DNA from: Paulinella micropora | Lineage: Eukaryota > Cercozoa > Imbricatea > Euglyphida | DNA length: 64,000 nt | NCBI GenBank assembly: GCA_009731375.1 | Contig: BJOX01000230.1 | Location: forward strand, 94,960 to 158,959 | Reading direction: 5' to 3' | Shown: one piece after another, positions 45,427 to 58,858 of the stretch | Layout: each line of letters begins with the position of its first letter | Position numbering within the stretch: position 1 is the stretch's first letter | Notes under the pieces: model-generated | What the model was told of the DNA's origin: nothing | Seen by the model: the letters and a program-made list of their open reading frames with translations, nothing else | Database searches by the model: none | Program-made: the position numbers and the translations under genes

Positions 45427-45765
45427 GCAGTCAGTCAATCAGTCAATCAGTCAGTCAGTCAGTCAGTCAGTCAATCAATCAATCAATCAATCAATCAATC
45501 CATCCATCCATCCATCAATCAATCAATCAATCCAATCAATCAATCAATCAATCAATCCATCCATCAATCCATCCATCCATCCATCAATCCATCAATCGAT
45601 CGATCAACCAATCAACCAATCAACCAATCAACCAATCAACCAATCAACCAATCAGTCAGTCCACCATCCATCCATCCATCCATCCATCCATCCATCCATC
45701 CATCCATCCATCCATCCACCCATCCACCAATCCATCCATCCATCCATCCATCCATCCATCCATGC
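45225..45765. repeat. (AATC)n then (CCAT)n array
   Basis: About 430 bp of AATC with CAGT and CCAT variant blocks, then a (CCAT)n run to 45763. Confidence 0.92.
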
Positions 45766-45885
45766 ACTTGCTCTGTCCACTTGTCTATTGCATACCGACA
45801 AGCTTGCCAGGTTTGCGCTAATGAACCCACGCACCGCTTCCATGTCCCAATCACTGTCTTTGCCCTGGATACATACAAAGACATA
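45766..45885. other. Unique island of about 120 bp
   Basis: Non-repetitive text (ACTTGCTCTGTCCACTTGTC...) between two arrays. No gene or known element is recognised. Confidence 0.5.
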
Positions 45886-45889
45886 TAGA

Positions 45890-46099
45890 TGAATAGGTAG
45901 GTAGGTAGGTAGGTTGGACGGTAGGTAGGTAGGTAGGTAGGTAGATAGATATCTGATGGATAGATGATAGATAAATAGATAGGTAGGTAGGTAGGTAGGT
46001 AGGTAGATAGATAGGTAGATAGGTAGGTAGGTAGATAGATATATAGATAGATAGATAGATAGATAGATGGATAGATGGATGGATGGATAGATGGATAGG

Positions 46100-46135
<36 letters not shown>

Positions 46136-46174
46136 CAGATAGACGGACAGACAGAGAGACAGAGAGACAGAGAA

Positions 46175-46219
<45 letters not shown>

Positions 46220-46297
46220 TAGACAGATAGATAGATAGATAGATATAAATTGATAGATAGGTACTTCAGTAGGTAGGTAGGTAGGTAGGTAGGTAGG

Positions 46298-46355
<58 letters not shown>

Positions 46356-46481
46356 TGTTTAATAATGCATGCATAAAAAATACAGACTCAAAGACATATA
46401 AATTATATGCATACAGATAAGAGAGGGAAAGAGGGACAAAGGGCGAGAGTGAGATAGATAGATAGATAGATAGATAGGTAG

Positions 46482-46512
<31 letters not shown>

Positions 46513-46567
46513 TTGAGAGATTGAGAGAGAATGTTACATTCTACATACATACACATATGCGCGCATA

Positions 46568-46634
<67 letters not shown>

Positions 46635-46670
46635 GAAAGAAAGAGAGAGAAAGAAAGAGAGAGAGAGAGG

Positions 46671-46708
<38 letters not shown>

Positions 46709-46715
46709 GACAGAC
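45890..46715. repeat. (GATA)n, (GGTA)n, (CAGA)n and (GA)n arrays
   Basis: (GGTA)n/(GATA)n at 45893-46360 with a (CAGA)n block at about 46150-46220; (GA)n with (GAAA)n at 46500-46710. Confidence 0.9.
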
Positions 46716-46761
46716 CCTTTTGACGTCCCGAAAGACGCCAGGGCGATTCTGTTGGCAGCTA

Positions 46762-46762
46762 G

Positions 46763-46812
<50 letters not shown>

Positions 46813-46855
46813 CAGGTGGGCAGTTAGGTAGGTAGGTAGGCAGATAGATAGACAA

Positions 46856-46938
<83 letters not shown>

Positions 46939-47035
46939 CATAGATAGATAGATAGATAGATGGACAGGTAGGTAGGGTATTAGCTGCGTAAGATGACAGG
47001 AGTATGGTAGCTTGGACACAGACAGACAGACAGAC

Positions 47036-47091
<56 letters not shown>

Positions 47092-47104
47092 CGATCGATC
47101 GATC

Positions 47105-47149
<45 letters not shown>

Positions 47150-47177
47150 GGCAATGTACAGACAGGTAAGGCAAAGT

Positions 47178-47225
<48 letters not shown>

Positions 47226-47285
47226 CTTGGGGAATACATAGGTAGATAGATAGATAGACGACAGGTAGCTAGGGAAATATATAGG

Positions 47286-47339
<54 letters not shown>

Positions 47340-47515
47340 TAGATAGATAGATAGATAGATAGATAGATGGACGGAGAGGTAGCTAGGAATACGTAGGTAG
47401 ATAGATAGACAGACAGACAGGTAGCTAGGGAAGATACATAGATAGATATATATATAGATAGACAGATAGATAGATAGACACACAGGTAGCTAGGGGAATA
47501 CATAGGCAGGTAGAT

Positions 47516-47570
<55 letters not shown>

Positions 47571-47604
47571 GTAGCTAGGGGAATACATAGGTAGGGAGAT
47601 TAGA
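46762..47604. repeat. (GATA)n with GGTAGCTAGGGGAATACATA units
   Basis: GATA tracts separated by a motif of about 25 bp (GGTAGCTAGGGGAATACATA + GGTAG) that recurs with small changes at about 47225, 47265, 47380, 47420, 47485 and 47570. The same compound repeat continues after the element X copies to 49200. Confidence 0.88.
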
Positions 47605-47935
47605 TGAGATATCGACTAATGTCAGAAAAAAGGAGCTTCTGATTTCGTCAACCAAGGAAGTCTGTAAAGTATTGACCCGATGCCCAGCTAAGCCATGATG
47701 TTTGCACGGAAGGGACTGATACAGGCGATACCAAAGCTTCCTAGTACCAGGCGGGGCCAGGGCTCGTTCCATAAGCGCCCCTTGCAGAACGAGCTCCCAC
47801 CTCCATTACAGAGGGCCCAGTAAGCAGATGGAGTTTCGAGACTGTTCGACAGTCTAGTATAAACCGACAGAGCACTGTGGGTTTTATTCCGGGCTCAACA
47901 AGCGAGAAAGGGCACCCTGAGGGAACAGGATTGTG
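47605..47935. repeat. Element X, copy 3 (cut by gap)
   Basis: Starts GATATCGACTAATGTCAG and matches element X to GGAACAGGATTGTG, then enters the gap. Confidence 0.87.
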
Positions 47936-48183
47936 NNNNNNNNNNNNNNNNNNNNNNNNNNNNNNNNNNNNNNNNNNNNNNNNNNNNNNNNNNNNNNNNN
48001 NNNNNNNNNNNNNNNNNNNNNNNNNNNNNNNNNNNNNNNNNNNNNNNNNNNNNNNNNNNNNNNNNNNNNNNNNNNNNNNNNNNNNNNNNNNNNNNNNNNN
48101 NNNNNNNNNNNNNNNNNNNNNNNNNNNNNNNNNNNNNNNNNNNNNNNNNNNNNNNNNNNNNNNNNNNNNNNNNNNNNNNNNNN
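47936..48183. other. Assembly gap (248 N) between element X copies
   Basis: The same element lies on both sides, so the gap may be a misjoin of two copies or of one copy read twice. Confidence 0.9.
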
Positions 48184-48435
48184 ACCCGATGCCCAGCTAA
48201 GCCGTGATGTTTGCACGGAAGGGACTGATACAGGCGATACCAAAGCTCCCTAGTACCAGGCGGGGCCAGGGCTCGTTCCATAAGCGCCCCTTGCAGAACG
48301 AGCTCCCACCTCCATTACAGAGGGCCCAGTAAGCAGATGGAGTTTCGAGACTGTTCGACAGTCTAGTATAAACCGACAGAGCACAGTGGGTTTTATTCCG
48401 GGCTCAACAAGCGAGAAAGGGCACCCTGAGGGAAC

Positions 48436-48437
<2 letters not shown>
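48184..48437. repeat. Element X, copy 4 (truncated both ends)
   Basis: Starts ACCCGATGCCCAGC at the gap edge and ends GAGGGAACA, where (AGAT)n begins at once. Confidence 0.87.
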
Positions 48438-48492
<55 letters not shown>

Positions 48493-48564
48493 GGATAAAT
48501 AGATAGATAGATAGACGGACAGGTAGCTAGGGGAATACATAGGTAGATTAGATAGATAGATAGT

Positions 48565-48599
<35 letters not shown>

Positions 48600-48653
48600 T
48601 CAGACAGACAGACAGACGGACAGGTAGCTAGGGGAATACATAGGTAGGTAGAT

Positions 48654-48690
<37 letters not shown>

Positions 48691-48730
48691 GGACGGAGAG
48701 GTAGCTAGGGGAATACGTAGGTTGGTAGAT

Positions 48731-48763
<33 letters not shown>

Positions 48764-48824
48764 AACAGACAGATAGACAGACGGACAGGTAGCTAGGGAA
48801 ATACATAGGTAGGTAGGTAGATAA

Positions 48825-48861
<37 letters not shown>

Positions 48862-48930
48862 CGGAGAGTTAGCTAGGGGAATACGTAGGTAGATAGATAG
48901 ACGGACAGACAGGTAGCTAGTAAAAAATCC

Positions 48931-48975
<45 letters not shown>

Positions 48976-49131
48976 CAGGTAGCCAGGGAAATACATAAGT
49001 AGATAGATAGATAGATAGATAGCTTGGGGAATACGTAGGTAGATAGATAGATAGACAGACAGGTAGCTAGGGAAATACATAGGTAGATAGACAGATAGAT
49101 AGATAGATAGATAGATAGACGGAGAGGTAGC

Positions 49132-49175
<44 letters not shown>

Positions 49176-49360
49176 CGGAGAGGTAGCTAGGGGAATACAT
49201 AGGTAGATGGGTGAGAAGCATGGTGGGATAGTAGGTAGGAAGGTAGGTAGGTAGGTAGGTAGGTAGGAAGGTAGGTAGGTAGGTAGGTAGGTAGGTAGGT
49301 AGGAAGAAAGGTAGGTAGGTAGGTAGGTAGGTAGGTAAGGTAGGTAGGTGGGAAGGTAGG
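48438..49360. repeat. (GATA)n/GGTAGCTAGGGGAATACATA compound array, then (GGTA)n
   Basis: About ten further copies of the GGTAGCTAGGGGAATACATA-type motif between GATA tracts (48520-49200), then a (GGTA)n/(GGAA)n run at 49225-49360. Confidence 0.88.
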
Positions 49361-49364
49361 AAGG

Positions 49365-49880
<516 letters not shown>

Positions 49881-49882
49881 CG

Positions 49883-50720
49883 GCTGCAGTAGAGGTATGC
49901 AGGCGCATTGATAGCTGTGCAGCCTGTCCATATGTACATACATATAGTGTATGTATGTATGTATGTATGTATATGTATGTATCAGTAGAGCAGTGTAGGC
50001 GCATTGATATACATACATATAGTGTATGTATGTATGTATGTATGTATGTATATGTATGTATCAGTGGAGCATGTAGGAACATTGATAGCTGTGCAGCCTG
50101 TCAATATGTACATACATATAGTGTATGCATGTATGTATGTATGTATGTATGTATGTATGTATATGTATGTATCAGTAGAGCAGTGTAGGCGCATTGATAT
50201 ACATACATATAGTGTATGTATGTATGTATGTATATGTATGTATATGTATGTATCAGTGGAGCATGTAGGCGCATTGATAGCTGTGCAGAATGTCAATATG
50301 TACATACATATAGTGTATGTATGTATGTATGTATGTATGTATATGTATGTATCAGTAGAGCAGTCTAGGCGCATTGATATACATACATATAGTGTATGTA
50401 TGTATGTATGTATGTATGTATATGTATGTATATGTATGTATCAGTGGAGCATGTAGGCACATGGATAGCTGTGCAGCCTGTCCATATGTACATACATATA
50501 ATGTATGTATGTATGTATGTATGTATGTATATGTATGTATCAGTAGAGCAGTGTAGGCGCATTGATATACATACATATAGTGTATGTATGTATGTATGTA
50601 TGTATGTATGTATATGTATGTATCAGTGGACCATGTAGGCACATGGATAGCTGTGCAGCCTGTCAATATGTACATACATATAGTGTATGCATGTATGTAT
50701 GTATGTATGTATGTATGTAT
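49883..50720. repeat. Alternating A/B higher-order repeat of about 185 bp
   Basis: Unit A (CAGTAGAGCAGTGTAGGCGC..., at 49983, 50173, 50353, 50541) alternates with unit B (CAGTGGAGCATGTAGG..., at 50062, 50254, 50442, 50624). B units carry an extra GATAGCTGTGCAGCCTGTCA. Each ends in CATACATATAGTG plus (TATG)n. The A-B pair is the repeating block, about 4.5 times. Confidence 0.9.
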
Positions 50721-50942
50721 GTACGTATGCATGCATGCATGCATGTACGTACGTATGTACGCATGTACGTATGCATGTATGTATATATGCATGTATGTAT
50801 GTATGCATGTATATTTGTATGTATGTTTGTGTGTGTGTTGACGGCCATGCAGCCTGCTAGCCCCCCCCCNNNNNNNNNNATATATATATATAATATACAA
50901 ATACATATACATATATATATGTATATATATATATATATTTCC

Positions 50943-50982
<40 letters not shown>

Positions 50983-51162
50983 GAATATAAATGTACGTAT
51001 AAATATAAATATGAATATAAATATAAGTATAAGTATAAGTGTATAAATATGAATATAAATATAAATATAAAAATAAAAATAAATATAAATATAGTATAAA
51101 TACAAATATATATATATAATGTAGATGTAAATATTAATATATATTATATATTTATATATTAC

Positions 51163-51228
<66 letters not shown>

Positions 51229-51235
51229 CATGCAT
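50721..51235. repeat. (TATG)n remnants and TA/TAAA-rich tract
   Basis: Includes a 10-N gap (50870-50879) and long AT dinucleotide and ATAAAT-type stretches. No gene. Confidence 0.85.
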
Positions 51236-51257
51236 GCAAACAGCATTAAAAATTGTG

Positions 51258-51279
51258 ACACAACAACAACAACAACAGC

Positions 51280-51310
<31 letters not shown>

Positions 51311-51330
51311 GCAACAACAACAACAACAGC

Positions 51331-51364
<34 letters not shown>

Positions 51365-51791
51365 GCAACAACATTAACAATAATACGCGTTGTACCGCAA
51401 GTCCACCGCAGTCCACAATTTTTTAGACAAGCCTTCATCTAACACACACAAACACACACACACACACACACAAAGAACTAATATACAGATATATGCTGAA
51501 GGCCTATTACAGTGACATTCCTTCAGTCAGGATTTTTTCATGACCCCCCCCCTCCCCCCCTCAAAAAACAAACAAACAAACAAACAAACAAACACAAACA
51601 AAAACAAAAACAAAAACAAAAACAAAACAAAACAACAACAACAACAACAACAACAAAAAAAAAAAAAAAAAAGGCACGCGCGCACACACGACACAAAACG
51701 CAAAACATACCAAATACACATCAACTGCGACCAGGGCAACACATGCAACATGCAAAGAACAAATAATGATAAACATAAAAATAAAAATAAC

Positions 51792-51837
<46 letters not shown>

Positions 51838-51890
51838 GTAATAATAATAATGATAATAATAATAATGATAATAATGATAATAATAACACA
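51258..51890. repeat. (CAA)n, (CAAA)n, poly-A and (AAT)n arrays
   Basis: (CAA)n at about 51260-51372, (CAAA)n/(AAAAC)n at 51565-51650, poly-A near 51655-51672 and (AAT)n at about 51790-51885. The island at 51380-51560 shows nothing recognisable. Confidence 0.88.
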
Positions 51891-51954
51891 CATACACACA
51901 AACACACACACACATCACGCCACTCGCTGCACAGTTGCAGTTGCACGTGCTCCC

Positions 51955-52085
51955 AACGCCAAGCCATGCTCAGGCCAAACCATGCCCAGGCCAAGCCATG
52001 CTCAGGCCAAGCCATGCTCAGGCCAAGCCATGCTCAGGCCAAGCCATGCTCAGGCCAAGCCATGCTCAGGCCAAGCCAAACTTAG
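51955..52085. repeat. 16-bp minisatellite GCCAAGCCATGCTCAG
   Basis: About eight head-to-tail copies of GCCAAGCCATGCTCAG with few variants. Confidence 0.93.
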
Positions 52086-52664
52086 CTTGCTCGCCCAAGA
52101 CATTACCACATTTTCCCAAGACATTACCACATTTGTTGCGGTGTCAAACAGACGACATTTGTTGCGGTGTTTGCGGTGGCTTTCCCGGAAACTGCCACAT
52201 TTTCGCCGTCCCGTCTCGTCTGTGTTGGCCATATCGTGTTCTTATGAACATGCATACCTGGGTAGTAGTGAGGGCGCCTGTCCCCGTGGTGTCCTCCCGC
52301 ACAAATTCCTCCAACATACTATCCACCTCCAGCTGACATACACACACACACACACAGACACACAGACACACACACACACATACACTTTCACACTCCTTCT
52401 GGACAAACTCCTCCAACACACCATCCACCTCCAGCTGACATACATACACCACACACACACAGACAGACACACACATACACACATACACACACACACAGAC
52501 ACACACAGACACACTCCTCTCGCAGCAACTCCTCCAACACCATCCATCTCAACCTAACACACACACCTACACACACACATTATATATATACATATGTATA
52601 TATATACATATATATATATGTTACATATACATATATATATATTATATATATATACATATATATA

Positions 52665-52699
<35 letters not shown>

Positions 52700-52830
52700 A
52701 CATACATACATACACAAACATGCACATATACACTGCTCCAAAATACACTGCTTCAACACACCACCCACCTTCAGCTGAGCATACACACACAAACACAAAC
52801 ACAAACACACACACACACAAATACACAAAT
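52086..52830. repeat. CA-rich and TA-rich tracts with repeated 40-bp island
   Basis: The island CTCCTCCAACACACCATCCA + CCTCCAGCTGACATAC recurs at about 52308, 52407, 52525 and (variant) 52750, each followed by (CA)n. A TA-rich tract lies at 52575-52705. A short tandem pair (CCCAAGACATTACCACATTT) is at about 52092-52133. Confidence 0.85.
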
Positions 52831-52847
52831 TGACCATTCTACCAGTG

Positions 52848-52931
<84 letters not shown>

Positions 52932-52944
52932 GTACTAGTACTAG

Positions 52945-52982
<38 letters not shown>

Positions 52983-53000
52983 ACTACTACTACGACACTA

Positions 53001-53065
<65 letters not shown>

Positions 53066-53066
53066 T
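52848..53066. repeat. (CTA)n array
   Basis: About 70 units of CTA with a short TAG-containing interruption. Confidence 0.93.
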
Positions 53067-53089
53067 TACCGCATGAAAGGCTGCTTTAG

Positions 53090-53695
53090 TGTTTTTCAGT
53101 GCCTCTTCGGAGAACTGCGCCAGCTCCGATGATATCATCTAAGCATAAATACAAACATACATACATCGATATATTTCGTTTTTATCAGTCACATCCACAA
53201 AATGTGTTCAGGATGCCGGTAAAACTACATATGCGACGCGCCAAATTTGACGTGTTTTGCGCAGCTCGCCCGGCTCGCCCGCAAAACAGGTCAAAAATGT
53301 GTCGCTTCTCGCATCATATCCTATTGAGCGCTTGCTAGGAGAGCCGAGCTAGCTACAGCAAAGATCATCTGCAGCATAAGTACAAACATACATACACAGA
53401 TATACAGTTTTTTCCGCGCGCGCTCGGAGAACCGAGCCAGTTCCACTGACATGCACGCCTAAATAGCATAGTATGCGGCAAGCCACAAATCTGACGTGTT
53501 TTGCGGGCGAGCCGGGCCGGCGAGCCCGCAAAACACGTCAAATTTGGCGCGTCGCAGTTATCGGTAATTGCCACATTTTGTAGAGGTGACCGATAAATAC
53601 AAACATACATAGATATATATAGTTTTTCAGCGCGTGCTCGGAGAATTGAGCAGCTCCAGTGATATCGATAATCGATAAAGTACATACAAGATACA
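53090..53695. repeat. Three degenerate units with TTTGACGTGTTTTGCG hairpins
   Basis: Unit starts with TTCGGAGAAC/CTCGGAGAAC/CTCGGAGAATT at about 53106, 53424 and 53638. Between them are foldbacks: TTTGACGTGTTTTGCG ... CGCAAAACAGGTCAAA (53247-53297) and TCTGACGTGTTTTGCGGGC ... GCCCGCAAAACACGTCAAAT (53490-53545). The second is nearly perfect with arms of about 28 bp and a GC-rich centre. Confidence 0.8.
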
Positions 53696-53719
53696 TATAT
53701 GCATACATTCACAGGTGCA

Positions 53720-54065
53720 AACAAGGAAAGAAGGACTGAAAGAAGGAAGAAAAGAAGAAGGGAGGGCGGTGAGACATGAATGATGCAGGCGTGTATGGTG
53801 CTTGCGCTGAAATTGAAATGAGAAGGAAAGAAACAAAGGAGGGAAGAAGGAAGAAAAGCAAGAAAAGAAGGGAGAAAGGAAAGAGGGAGGGCTGAGGTAC
53901 GTCCATTATGCAGGATTGTATGGTGCTGGACGTGAGTTCTCAACGAGCAGAGAAGAAACCAATCAAGCAGAGAAGAAAGAGAAGAACAAAGAAAGAAAAG
54001 AAGAAAGGAGAGAGGGAGGGCAAAGGTACATCAATGATGCAGGACTGAATGGTGCTGGTGCTGAA
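53720..54065. repeat. About 127-bp tandem repeat, three copies, purine-rich
   Basis: ATGATGCAGGCGTGTATGGTGC, TTATGCAGGATTGTATGGTGC and ATGATGCAGGACTGAATGGTGC-type words at about 53780, 53906 and 54034 are each followed or preceded by GAAGGAAGAAAAG-type purine tracts. Confidence 0.85.
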
Positions 54066-54114
54066 ATCGGTCCGGGACTCCTCCCCTCCGTCCTCTGACA
54101 CACAGCGAGAGAAT

Positions 54115-54233
54115 GGACAGATAGGCAGGTAGGCAGGCAGGTAGGCAGGTAGGTAGGTAGGTAGATAGGTAGGCAGGTAGGCAGGTAGGCAGGTAGGCAG
54201 GCAGGCAGGTAGGTAGGTAGGTAGGTAGGTAGG

Positions 54234-54269
<36 letters not shown>

Positions 54270-54270
54270 C

Positions 54271-54304
<34 letters not shown>

Positions 54305-54313
54305 GTAGGTAGG

Positions 54314-54363
<50 letters not shown>

Positions 54364-54409
54364 TGTAGATAGGTCGGTAGGTAGGTAGGTAGGTAGGCAG
54401 GTATGTAGG

Positions 54410-54443
<34 letters not shown>

Positions 54444-54444
54444 C

Positions 54445-54490
<46 letters not shown>

Positions 54491-54700
54491 GGAGAGGTAG
54501 CTGGCGCCCAATTCTGTCCTAGACTCCTCCCCCATATATATATATAAATATACATATATATATATACATACATACATACATACATACATACATACATACA
54601 CCGTCTTCTGCCAGACAACAATCTGTGTGTAAGTATTATCACATATCTATATGTATGTATATGCATGTATGTCATCTCGAACTTGCAGCGGGAGTCCTTA

Positions 54701-54754
<54 letters not shown>

Positions 54755-54898
54755 GAGATATCGCAAAAGGAGTCCTTGCAACACATCAAACAGCAATTTG
54801 TGTACTGTGCATGTGTCCGGGATGGGAATCACGGGTAGACTGTGTTCTGGAAAAAAGAAGAGGAGGTAGGTAGGTAGGTAGGTAGGTAGGTAGGTAGG

Positions 54899-54950
<52 letters not shown>

Positions 54951-55023
54951 CTTCTGCCAGACAGCGACATGTGTGTATGTATAAGATACAAGATAGGCAT
55001 AGGAATAGATGTAAGTGCATACG

Positions 55024-55101
<78 letters not shown>

Positions 55102-55125
55102 CCTACCTACCTACCTACCTACCTA

Positions 55126-55156
<31 letters not shown>

Positions 55157-55212
55157 ACCTACCTACCTACCGACCGATCGATCGATCGATCGATCTATCT
55201 ATCTATCTATCC

Positions 55213-55286
<74 letters not shown>

Positions 55287-55322
55287 TTGTGTGAGGTCAG
55301 GGCAGTCTGCGGTGCCAGGGAG

Positions 55323-55371
<49 letters not shown>

Positions 55372-55507
55372 ATGGATAGATAGATGGATAGATAGATGGG
55401 TAGATAGATGGATAGATAGATAGATAGATAGATGGATGGATGGATGGATGGATGGATGGATAGATAGATAGATAGATAGATGGATATCTAGATAGATAGA
55501 TAGATAT

Positions 55508-55548
<41 letters not shown>

Positions 55549-55555
55549 CAGATAG
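54115..55555. repeat. (GGTA)n/(GATA)n, then (CTAT)n, then (GATA)n arrays
   Basis: GGTA/GATA tracts to about 54950, (CTAT)n with (CTAC)n, (CTGC)n and CGAT blocks at 55022-55290, then (GATA)n again at 55322-55556. The orientation reverses twice, making complementary arms. The islands at 54500-54700 and 54755-54865 are not recognised, apart from the match of the latter to 40253-40330 in inverse orientation. Confidence 0.88.
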
Positions 55556-55557
55556 AT

Positions 55558-56093
55558 GAATATCGACTAATGTCAGAAAAAAGGAGCTTCTGATTTCGTC
55601 AACCAGGAAGTCTGTGGGTAAAGTATTAACCCGATGCCCAGCTAAGCCGTGATGTTTGCACGGAAGGGACTGATACAGGCAATACCAAAGCTCCCTAGTA
55701 CCAGGCGGGGCCAGGGCTCGTTCCATAAAGCGCCCCTTGCAGAACGAGCTCCCACCTCCATTACAGAGGGCCCAGTAAGCAGATGGAGTTTCGAGACTGT
55801 TCGACAGTCTAGTATAAACCGACAGAGCACTGTGGGTTTTATTCCGGGCTCAACAAGCGAGAAAGGGCACCCTGAGGGAACAGGATTGTGCTTCCCGTCG
55901 CTATTTCGGCATGTGACTTATAGGCGTATGGCTAGGCACACATAAGGCACCCCACCACGGGCCCAGCACACCCACACCATCCCCTAATTCTCTGTCTGTC
56001 GACAGATGGCACCCATTTCAAAAAATCAAGCCCAAGAGAGGGTCAGTGACACCTCAAGTGGCCTTGGTTCATTCCGTAGAGTAAGTGATAAGA
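55558..56093. repeat. Element X, copy 5 (full length)
   Basis: Matches copy 1 end to end with few differences (for example CGACAGATGG against CCACAGATGG, and one extra A in CCATAAAGC). Its left flank is (GATA)n; copy 6 follows after about 10 bp. Confidence 0.9.
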
Positions 56094-56102
56094 TCAACTG
56101 AT

Positions 56103-56445
56103 GAAATATCGACTAATGTCAGAAAAAAGGAGCTTCTGATTTCGTCAACCAGGAAGTCTGTGGGTAAAGTATTAACCCGATGCCCAGCTAAGCCGTGATG
56201 TTTGCACGGAAGGGACTGATACAGGCAATACCAAAGCTCCCTAGTACCAGGCGGGGCCAGGGCTCGTTCCATAAAGCGCCCCTTGCAGAACGAGCTCCCA
56301 CCTCCATTACAGAGGGCCCAGTAAGCAGATGGAGTTTCGAGACTGTTCGACAGTCTAGTATAAACCGACAGAGCACTGTGAGTTTTATTCCGGGCTCAAC
56401 AAGCGAGAAAGGGCACCCTGAGAGAACAGGATTGTGCTTCCCGTC
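56103..56445. repeat. Element X, copy 6 (3'-truncated)
   Basis: Shares the CCATAAAGC insertion with copy 5, so the two arose by recent tandem duplication. It stops at TTGTGCTTCCCGTC, where (AGAT)n begins. Confidence 0.9.
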
Positions 56446-56494
<49 letters not shown>

Positions 56495-56703
56495 CGTACG
56501 AGGGTGGCGTGAAGCCTGCGCTGCCTGCTGTATGTATGTATGTATGTATGCATGTATGTATGTATGTATGTATGTATGTATGTATGTATGTGTGGGTGTG
56601 CATGTATATATGCATGTATGTATGTATGTATGTATGTATGCATGTATGTATGTACGTACGAGGGTTATGTGAGGTCAGGGCAATCTGCTTTGCCTCGGAG
56701 GAT

Positions 56704-56747
<44 letters not shown>

Positions 56748-56789
56748 GGATGGATGGATGGATGGATAGATAGATAGATAGATAGATAG

Positions 56790-56822
<33 letters not shown>

Positions 56823-56883
56823 GGATAGATGGATGGATGGATGGATAGATAGATAGATAAATAGATAGATAGATGAATAGACG

Positions 56884-56919
<36 letters not shown>

Positions 56920-56990
56920 CGTACGATTGAGACGTGAAGCCAATGTCGCCTTTTGTACCACGGAACCACCTTGCATATCCTGCATACATG

Positions 56991-57030
<40 letters not shown>

Positions 57031-57035
57031 CAGAC

Positions 57036-57075
<40 letters not shown>

Positions 57076-57096
57076 GGATAGATGGATGGATAGATG

Positions 57097-57135
<39 letters not shown>
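56446..57135. repeat. (GATA)n and (TATG)n arrays with ACGTACGA islands
   Basis: GATA and TATG tracts are separated by islands beginning ACGTACGAGGGT or ACGTACGATTGA (about 56492, 56654, 56919), then GTGAAGCC-type text. Confidence 0.88.
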
Positions 57136-57136
<1 letters not shown>

Positions 57137-57546
57137 TATGTATGCATGAGTATGTATGACTGTAGTGTATGTGTGTATGTATGCATATCTCAACAGGCCT
57201 GCTGTACCACACGGCTGTGTTGTACGTCCTGCATACATGTATTTATGTATATATTATACATGTATGTATATTGCATGAGAAGATCTGTAGTGTGTATGTG
57301 TGTATGTATGCATCGAAGAAAAGGCAGGGCTGTCTGTGCGTTCCAGGTTCTCTATATATCTATCCATCCATCCATCCATCCATCTATCTATCCCTCCATC
57401 CATCCATCCATCCATCTATCCATCCATCCATCCATCCATCCATCCATCCATCCATCCATCCATCCAGCCATCCCACATATCCATCCATCTATCCATCTAT
57501 CTATCCATCTACCTATCTATCTATTTATCTATCTACCTATCCATCC

Positions 57547-57616
<70 letters not shown>

Positions 57617-57719
57617 GGATAGGTATGACAATATATGTATGCATGAAAATTGCCTGTGGTGTATATATGTGTGTATGTATGCATATCTCAACAGGCCTGC
57701 TGTATATATACACACACAC

Positions 57720-57751
<32 letters not shown>

Positions 57752-57928
57752 ATATATATATATATTCATGAGTATGTATGACTGTAGTGTGTATGTGTGT
57801 ACGTATGCATATCTCAACAAGCCTGCTGTACCACGGGACTGTGTTCTATATACTGCATATATGTATTTATGCATATATATATGTATATAATATATATATA
57901 TATATATATACATATTACATATATATAT

Positions 57929-57961
<33 letters not shown>

Positions 57962-57966
57962 TATAC

Positions 57967-58007
<41 letters not shown>

Positions 58008-58009
58008 CA

Positions 58010-58055
<46 letters not shown>

Positions 58056-58080
58056 CATACATACATACATACATACATAA

Positions 58081-58123
<43 letters not shown>

Positions 58124-58203
58124 TTCATGAGTATGTATGACGATAGTGTGTATGTGTGTATGTATGTATATCTGAACAGGCCTGCTGTACCACCGAGCCG
58201 CAT

Positions 58204-58236
<33 letters not shown>

Positions 58237-58270
58237 TATTTATGACTATGTTATGCATATATATATATTG
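57136..58270. repeat. Tandem unit with CTCAACAGGCCTGCTGTA, plus CCAT/CTAT/TA arrays
   Basis: ATATCTCAACAGGCCTGCTG recurs at about 57185, 57684, 57808 and 58168 (variants), preceded by GAGTATGTATGACTGTAGTG and followed by CATACATGTATTTATG-type text. Between copies are (CCAT)n/(CTAT)n at 57358-57613 and TA/CATA tracts at 57716-58110. Confidence 0.87.
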
Positions 58271-58481
58271 TATATCTTGCATATATGTATTTATGTATAC
58301 ATGTATACATCAATATGACTATATGTATTTATGTATATATGTGTGAATGAGTATGACTAGTTCATTTATGTATCTATATGCTTGAGTAAGTGAGTACGAC
58401 TGTGTCTATGTTTGAGTGCACAAACAAGAAATAGACAATCATACATGCATGTATGCATGAGTATGACTGTGTATGTGTGTA

Positions 58482-58494
<13 letters not shown>

Positions 58495-58512
<18 letters not shown>

Positions 58513-58790
58513 ATGTATGTATGTGTATGTGTGCATACCTGTGCAAACACTGCCAGCCCGAGCAGACGCTAAAATACATACATACATACATACATACATA
58601 CATACATACATACATACAGACAGACAGACAGACATACATACATACATACATACAAGAAAAAATACATACATACATACATACATACATACATACATACATG
58701 CATTCATATATACACACATGCATACATACATACATACATACATACATACATACATACACGCATACAGGCATACATGCAGCAGACGATAAA
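58495..58790. repeat. (TATG)n then (CATA)n, head-to-head
   Basis: TATG at 58495-58530 and CATA at 58575-58760 are reverse complements around the island CTGTGCAAACACTGCCAGCC. Confidence 0.88.
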
Positions 58791-58858
58791 CCACAGTCCA
58801 AGCAAATATATATATAGATATATATATATATACATATATATGTATATATATATATAAT

